Positions 39,839-42,664 of a stretch of 42,664 nucleotides of DNA are shown here, one piece after another. Source of the DNA: Saprospiraceae bacterium (lineage in GTDB: Bacteria; Bacteroidota; Bacteroidia; Chitinophagales; Saprospiraceae). How positions within the stretch are numbered: position 1 is the first letter of the stretch; every line of letters starts with the position of its first letter. Position numbers and translations under genes: made by a program. The DNA is taken from the NCBI GenBank assembly GCA_016719855.1, contig JADJYH010000066.1, forward strand, positions 1 through 42,664, read 5' to 3'. The notes beneath the pieces were generated by a model. That model searched no databases. It was not told the DNA's origin and saw only the letters and a program-made list of their open reading frames with translations.

Positions 39839-40876
39839 ATGAAAACACTGATCACTGGTGCAAACGGTTATATCGGCATCCACTTGGCACAGACCCTTTT
39901 GGACAGGGGGTATGATGTGAACGCCTTTCTGCTGGAAGGCACGGAGGCACATGATTTGGCAACCTTGCCTGTGGACATTTACACTGGCGACATCCGAAAA
40001 GCGGAAACCATTGAGCAAGCGCTGACCGGCTGCGACACTGTTTTCCACCTTGCCTCCATCGTGGGCCTTTGGGAAAAAGACCCCAATATTTTCCATGAGG
40101 TGAACGTACTCGGCACGGACACCCTCCTCAACACTTGCCTCCGAAAAGGCGTAAAACGAGTGGTTGTAATATCCTCTTGCGGTGCCTTCGGCCTCCCTGG
40201 CCCTGGCCAAATGCTTGACGAAACCCTGGACAACGGCGCCAAACTTACCGACCCCTACGAGGTGTCGAAATACCGGCAAATAGATATCAGTAAAAAGTAC
40301 CTCGAATATGGCCTCGAAGTAGTTTTCGTTTACCTGTCGAGGGTATTTGGTCCCGGCATAAAAAGCAATGGCAACAGCATCACCGGTATAATTGAGGGGA
40401 TGCTGAACGGTACTTGGAAGATAATACCCGGTAACGGCAAGACCGTTGCCAACTACGCCTTTGTCCACGACGTGGTGAATGGAATGGTGCTGGCGATGGA
40501 GCGGGGCGAGAAGGGAGAAGGTTATATTTTGGGTGGCGAAAACCTAAACTACGACCAGCTTTTTTACCATGTGGAAGAATTGACTGGGCGGCGTTTCAGC
40601 TTGAGAAAAATCCCTTATCCAGTGATGTGGTTCATTGGTTGGCTGGAGGAATGGCGGTCGAGATGGATGGGCAGCAAGCCGTTCGTCACCGTTTTTGGTG
40701 CCAAAAAATTCACTTCGGATTGCCCCATATCTTGCCAAAAAGCCCAAGTGCAGCTTGGTTATCGCATTACGCCAGCCAGGGAGGCCCTGAAGTTTACGCT
40801 TGAATCACTTCAAATGCAGCCGATAATTCCAAACCAAATGTCCAGAATGGCTGGATTGGAGGCTCAGGCAGCCTAA
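39839..40876 (+). CDS. NAD-dependent epimerase/dehydratase-like extended SDR
   Basis: 345 residues. Starts with the extended-SDR nucleotide site MKTLITGANGYIGIHLAQ (G-x-x-G-x-x-G). TVFHLASIVG, the catalytic Ser region VVVISSCGAFG, and Y-x3-K in DPYEVSKYRQ follow, then YLSRVFGPG and FVHDVVNGMVLAMERG. It looks closest to the dihydroflavonol-reductase/3-beta-HSD-like branch that acts on sugars, steroids or isoprenoid-like ketones. Its position before GGGP synthase may be chance, since that gene has its own promoter. Intact. Confidence 0.88.
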   Translation: MKTLITGANGYIGIHLAQTLLDRGYDVNAFLLEGTEAHDLATLPVDIYTGDIRKAETIEQALTGCDTVFHLASIVGLWEKDPNIFHEVNVLGTDTLLNTCLRKGVKRVVVISSCGAFGLPGPGQMLDETLDNGAKLTDPYEVSKYRQIDISKKYLEYGLEVVFVYLSRVFGPGIKSNGNSITGIIEGMLNGTWKIIPGNGKTVANYAFVHDVVNGMVLAMERGEKGEGYILGGENLNYDQLFYHVEELTGRRFSLRKIPYPVMWFIGWLEEWRSRWMGSKPFVTVFGAKKFTSDCPISCQKAQVQLGYRITPAREALKFTLESLQMQPIIPNQMSRMAGLEAQAA

Positions 40877-40949
40877 CCACTTTTTTTAGGGTAGCGCTGC
40901 ATTGTACGAGGTGGGAATGAATTCGGATGGAACTAAATCGTGAATTTAC

Positions 40950-40978
40950 TTGGCAAATTGAATACTGCCTTATCTTTG
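40950..40978 (+). promoter_or_regulatory. Promoter of the GGGP synthase gene
   Basis: TTG at 40950-40952, 18 bases, then TATCTTTG at 40971-40978, an exact -7 box of the TAnnTTTG type. Transcription would start about 15 bases before the ATG at 41001. Confidence 0.65.
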
Positions 40979-41000
40979 CCAAGACCTTAGTTCACCATCT

Positions 41001-41741
41001 ATGCAAAACATCCTTACCTCCCTACAACAAGCCAAGGCCGAAGGCCAGAAGAAATTCGTCGTCCTCATTGACCCCGACAAAGTGCGCCTCGGCAACATGG
41101 AGCGAGTGCTCGAACTCGCCGTGGACGCCAAGGTTGACTACTTCTTCATTGGCGGCAGCCTCATCGTCAACAACGCCCTGGACCAATGCCTGCTGGCCAT
41201 CAAAGAGCGCTGCCATATCCCCATGATTCTCTTCCCCGGCAGCTCGCTCCAGCTCAGTTGGAAGGCCGATGCCATCTTATTCCTCTCGCTCATTTCGGGT
41301 AGAAATCCAGACCTGCTCATCGGCAACCATGTCATCGCAGCGCCGTACCTAAAGCTCAGTCCACTTGAAATCATGCCCACTGGGTACATGCTCATGGACG
41401 GCGGTGCCCCGACTTCCGTGCTGTACATGAGCAACACTCGCCCCATTCCTACCCACAAGGACGACATCGCCGTTTGCACGGCAATGGCTGGCGAAATGTT
41501 GGGCCTCCGCCTGATGTTCATGGATGCTGGCAGCGGTGCGCAACAGCCGGTTCCCGAGCACATCATCGAGTCGGTGAGCGGTGCGCTGACCATACCGCTG
41601 ATAGTGGGCGGAGGGATATGTACGCCGGAAAAAGCTGCGGCAAATGCCCGTGCCGGTGCGGATGTCATCGTGGTGGGGAATGCCATCGAGAAAGACCCCA
41701 AACTGGTGAAGGAAATGGCGGAAGCAGTGCATGGGGTTTGA
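41001..41741 (+). CDS. Geranylgeranylglyceryl phosphate synthase (GGGPS/PcrB family)
   Basis: Intact, 246 residues. TIM-barrel prenyltransferase joining a polyprenyl diphosphate to sn-glycerol 1-phosphate. Motifs of the family are clear: VVLIDPDK, FFIGGSLIVNNAL, ILFPGSSLQLS, YLKLSPLEIMPTGYMLMDGG, LMFMDAGSGA, PLIVGGGICTPE and VIVVGNAIEKDP (phosphate-binding loops). In archaea this makes ether lipids; Bacteroidota have group II members whose product is geranylgeranylglyceryl phosphate in tested cases. No glycerol-1-phosphate dehydrogenase is seen nearby. Confidence 0.92.
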   Translation: MQNILTSLQQAKAEGQKKFVVLIDPDKVRLGNMERVLELAVDAKVDYFFIGGSLIVNNALDQCLLAIKERCHIPMILFPGSSLQLSWKADAILFLSLISGRNPDLLIGNHVIAAPYLKLSPLEIMPTGYMLMDGGAPTSVLYMSNTRPIPTHKDDIAVCTAMAGEMLGLRLMFMDAGSGAQQPVPEHIIESVSGALTIPLIVGGGICTPEKAAANARAGADVIVVGNAIEKDPKLVKEMAEAVHGV

Positions 41742-41768
41742 GTCAGGTTTCCTTTTGCCCAAAAAAAG

Positions 41769-42458
41769 CTACTGAATTGCTGCCCGGTGTATGCCCTTTG
41801 AGTACGAACGTTTCATCAAGCCCACCATTTTTTCATAAGCGGACTCCTCGCTCCAGAAGTCCACGCCCGTCACGTCAATGATGAGGATGGGCAAGTCGTT
41901 TTCCGATTTGAAGAAGTTGAAATATGCCTCCTGCAATGCCTGGAGGTAATCTGATTGGATATTTTTTTCAATGTCCCTTCCCCGCTTTTGGATATTGCTC
42001 AAGAGGTCGGGCACCGAGCGGTGGAGGAAAACCAGCAGGTCGGGCTTGGGAAAGGAAGCGTTGAGGGTGTGGAACAAGCGCTGGAACAGGCGGTACTCCT
42101 CGTCGTTGAGGTTGTTTTTTGCAAAAAGCAGGGTTTTGATGAAAAAATAATCCGATACCAGGAGCTGTGGAAATAGCTCCCGTTGCGACAGCGACTCCTG
42201 CAACTGCTTGTGCCGTTCCGTCATGAAAAACAGCTCGACGGGAAAGGCGTGCCGCTCTGGGTTTTTGTAGAATTCCGGCAGGAATGGGTTGTCGGTGAAC
42301 TGCTCCAAAATCAGGCGGCAGTCGAAGTCGTCTTCCAGCATCTTGCAGAGGGTCGTCTTTCCTGCCCCGATGTTTCCCTCGATGGCGATGAAGCCGTGCG
42401 GGAAGGGGTTCATGTCGGATGGCTCGCGATAATATGGCGAGATAGTTTTTTCTTTCAT
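41769..42458 (-). CDS. Deoxynucleoside kinase
   Basis: 229 residues. P-loop FIAIEGNIGAGKTTLCKML, substrate region ILEQFTDNPFLPEFY (with the conserved Glu and Arg further on), FFMTERHKQL, and the LID-type arginines in LHRSVPDLLSNIQKRGRDIE. This matches dNK/dGK-type kinases that phosphorylate deoxynucleosides for salvage. A second ATG at 42411-42413 (MNPFPHGFIAIEG) gives a length closer to relatives and could be the true start. It lies 5 bases after the folK stop on the same strand, so the two are probably co-transcribed. Confidence 0.9.
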   Translation of the reverse strand: MKEKTISPYYREPSDMNPFPHGFIAIEGNIGAGKTTLCKMLEDDFDCRLILEQFTDNPFLPEFYKNPERHAFPVELFFMTERHKQLQESLSQRELFPQLLVSDYFFIKTLLFAKNNLNDEEYRLFQRLFHTLNASFPKPDLLVFLHRSVPDLLSNIQKRGRDIEKNIQSDYLQALQEAYFNFFKSENDLPILIIDVTGVDFWSEESAYEKMVGLMKRSYSKGIHRAAIQ

Positions 42459-42463
42459 GGCCG

Positions 42464-42664
42464 TTAGGTTACAGGATGAACGGTTTCCTCGCTGTCCAGC
42501 ATCACCACTTCGAGTTCATCGGTACTGGCTTCGTAGAGTTCTTCGATGGTCTTTTTGAAAATGGGGTGCTGCTTGTTCGGAGCGATTTCCAGCATGGGCA
42601 CGAGGGCGAAGTTACGCTCGTGGAGCTGGGGGTGGGGGAGGGTCAGCTCACCGGAATTCAGGAT
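42464..42664 (-). CDS. folK: 6-hydroxymethyl-7,8-dihydropterin pyrophosphokinase, C-terminal part
   Basis: The last 66 codons of a gene that begins beyond the right edge. The translation contains LTLPHPQLHERNFALVPMLEIAP and NKQHPIFKKTIEELY, matching the conserved PHP-LHER-FVL-PL-EIAP segment of HPPK, the folate enzyme that pyrophosphorylates hydroxymethyldihydropterin. The stop TAA lies at 42464-42466. Upstream of the deoxynucleoside kinase on the same strand, a pairing that fits a shared nucleotide/folate operon. Confidence 0.85.
   Translation of the reverse strand: MLNSGELTLPHPQLHERNFALVPMLEIAPNKQHPIFKKTIEELYEASTDELEVVMLDSEETVHPVT

Overview
The window looks like chromosomal DNA of a Bacteroidota bacterium, probably near the Saprospiria/Chitinophagia. 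Pointers are a long TonB-dependent receptor with an N-terminal carboxypeptidase-regulatory-like domain, a PorV/PorQ-type barrel, giant secreted proteins with type IX secretion (T9SS)-like C-termini, promoters of the TTTG-N19-TAnnTTTG type, a DPE2-like amylomaltase with two starch-binding modules and a bacterial geranylgeranylglyceryl phosphate synthase. No tRNA, rRNA, CRISPR array, transposase or phage gene was recognised.

Layout. 1-4800: D-threonine aldolase/D-serine dehydratase-like enzyme (start outside the window), M19 dipeptidase, and convergent amylomaltase. 4801-5266: gene-free, with a large imperfect palindrome. 5267-12904: a lipoprotein fusing ThuA, sugar dehydrogenase, PKD and cytochrome c modules; a DUF4143 ATPase diverging from a secreted esterase-like hydrolase; an NCS1 permease converging on a Uma2 nuclease-like protein. 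12946-19126: an L-rhamnose catabolic operon (aldolase/SDR fusion, mutarotase, isomerase, FGGY kinase, FMN-dependent 2-hydroxy-acid dehydrogenase) that on paper takes rhamnose to DHAP plus lactaldehyde, lactate and pyruvate. 19127-21605: a broken metallo-beta-lactamase-fold gene, a small membrane protein and an AraC regulator. 22460-35777: TonB receptor, giant secreted protein A, PorV/PorQ-like barrel, giant secreted protein B. A and B are full-length paralogues of no family I can name; this is the best candidate for an undescribed envelope system. 35909-42664: Gfo/Idh/MocA oxidoreductase, a glycosyltransferase with a heptamer repeat at its start, two SDR-type enzymes flanking a DUF6134-like protein, GGGP synthase, deoxynucleoside kinase and the 3' end of folK.

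Many otherwise well-conserved genes carry single-base frameshifts, often in short homopolymers and of both signs. I read most of them as assembly or read errors and annotate across them; only the metallo-beta-lactamase gene looks truly decayed. None were seen from 35909 to the end. Palindromic and heptameric repeats occur between genes and, unusually, inside the rhamnose aldolase gene.
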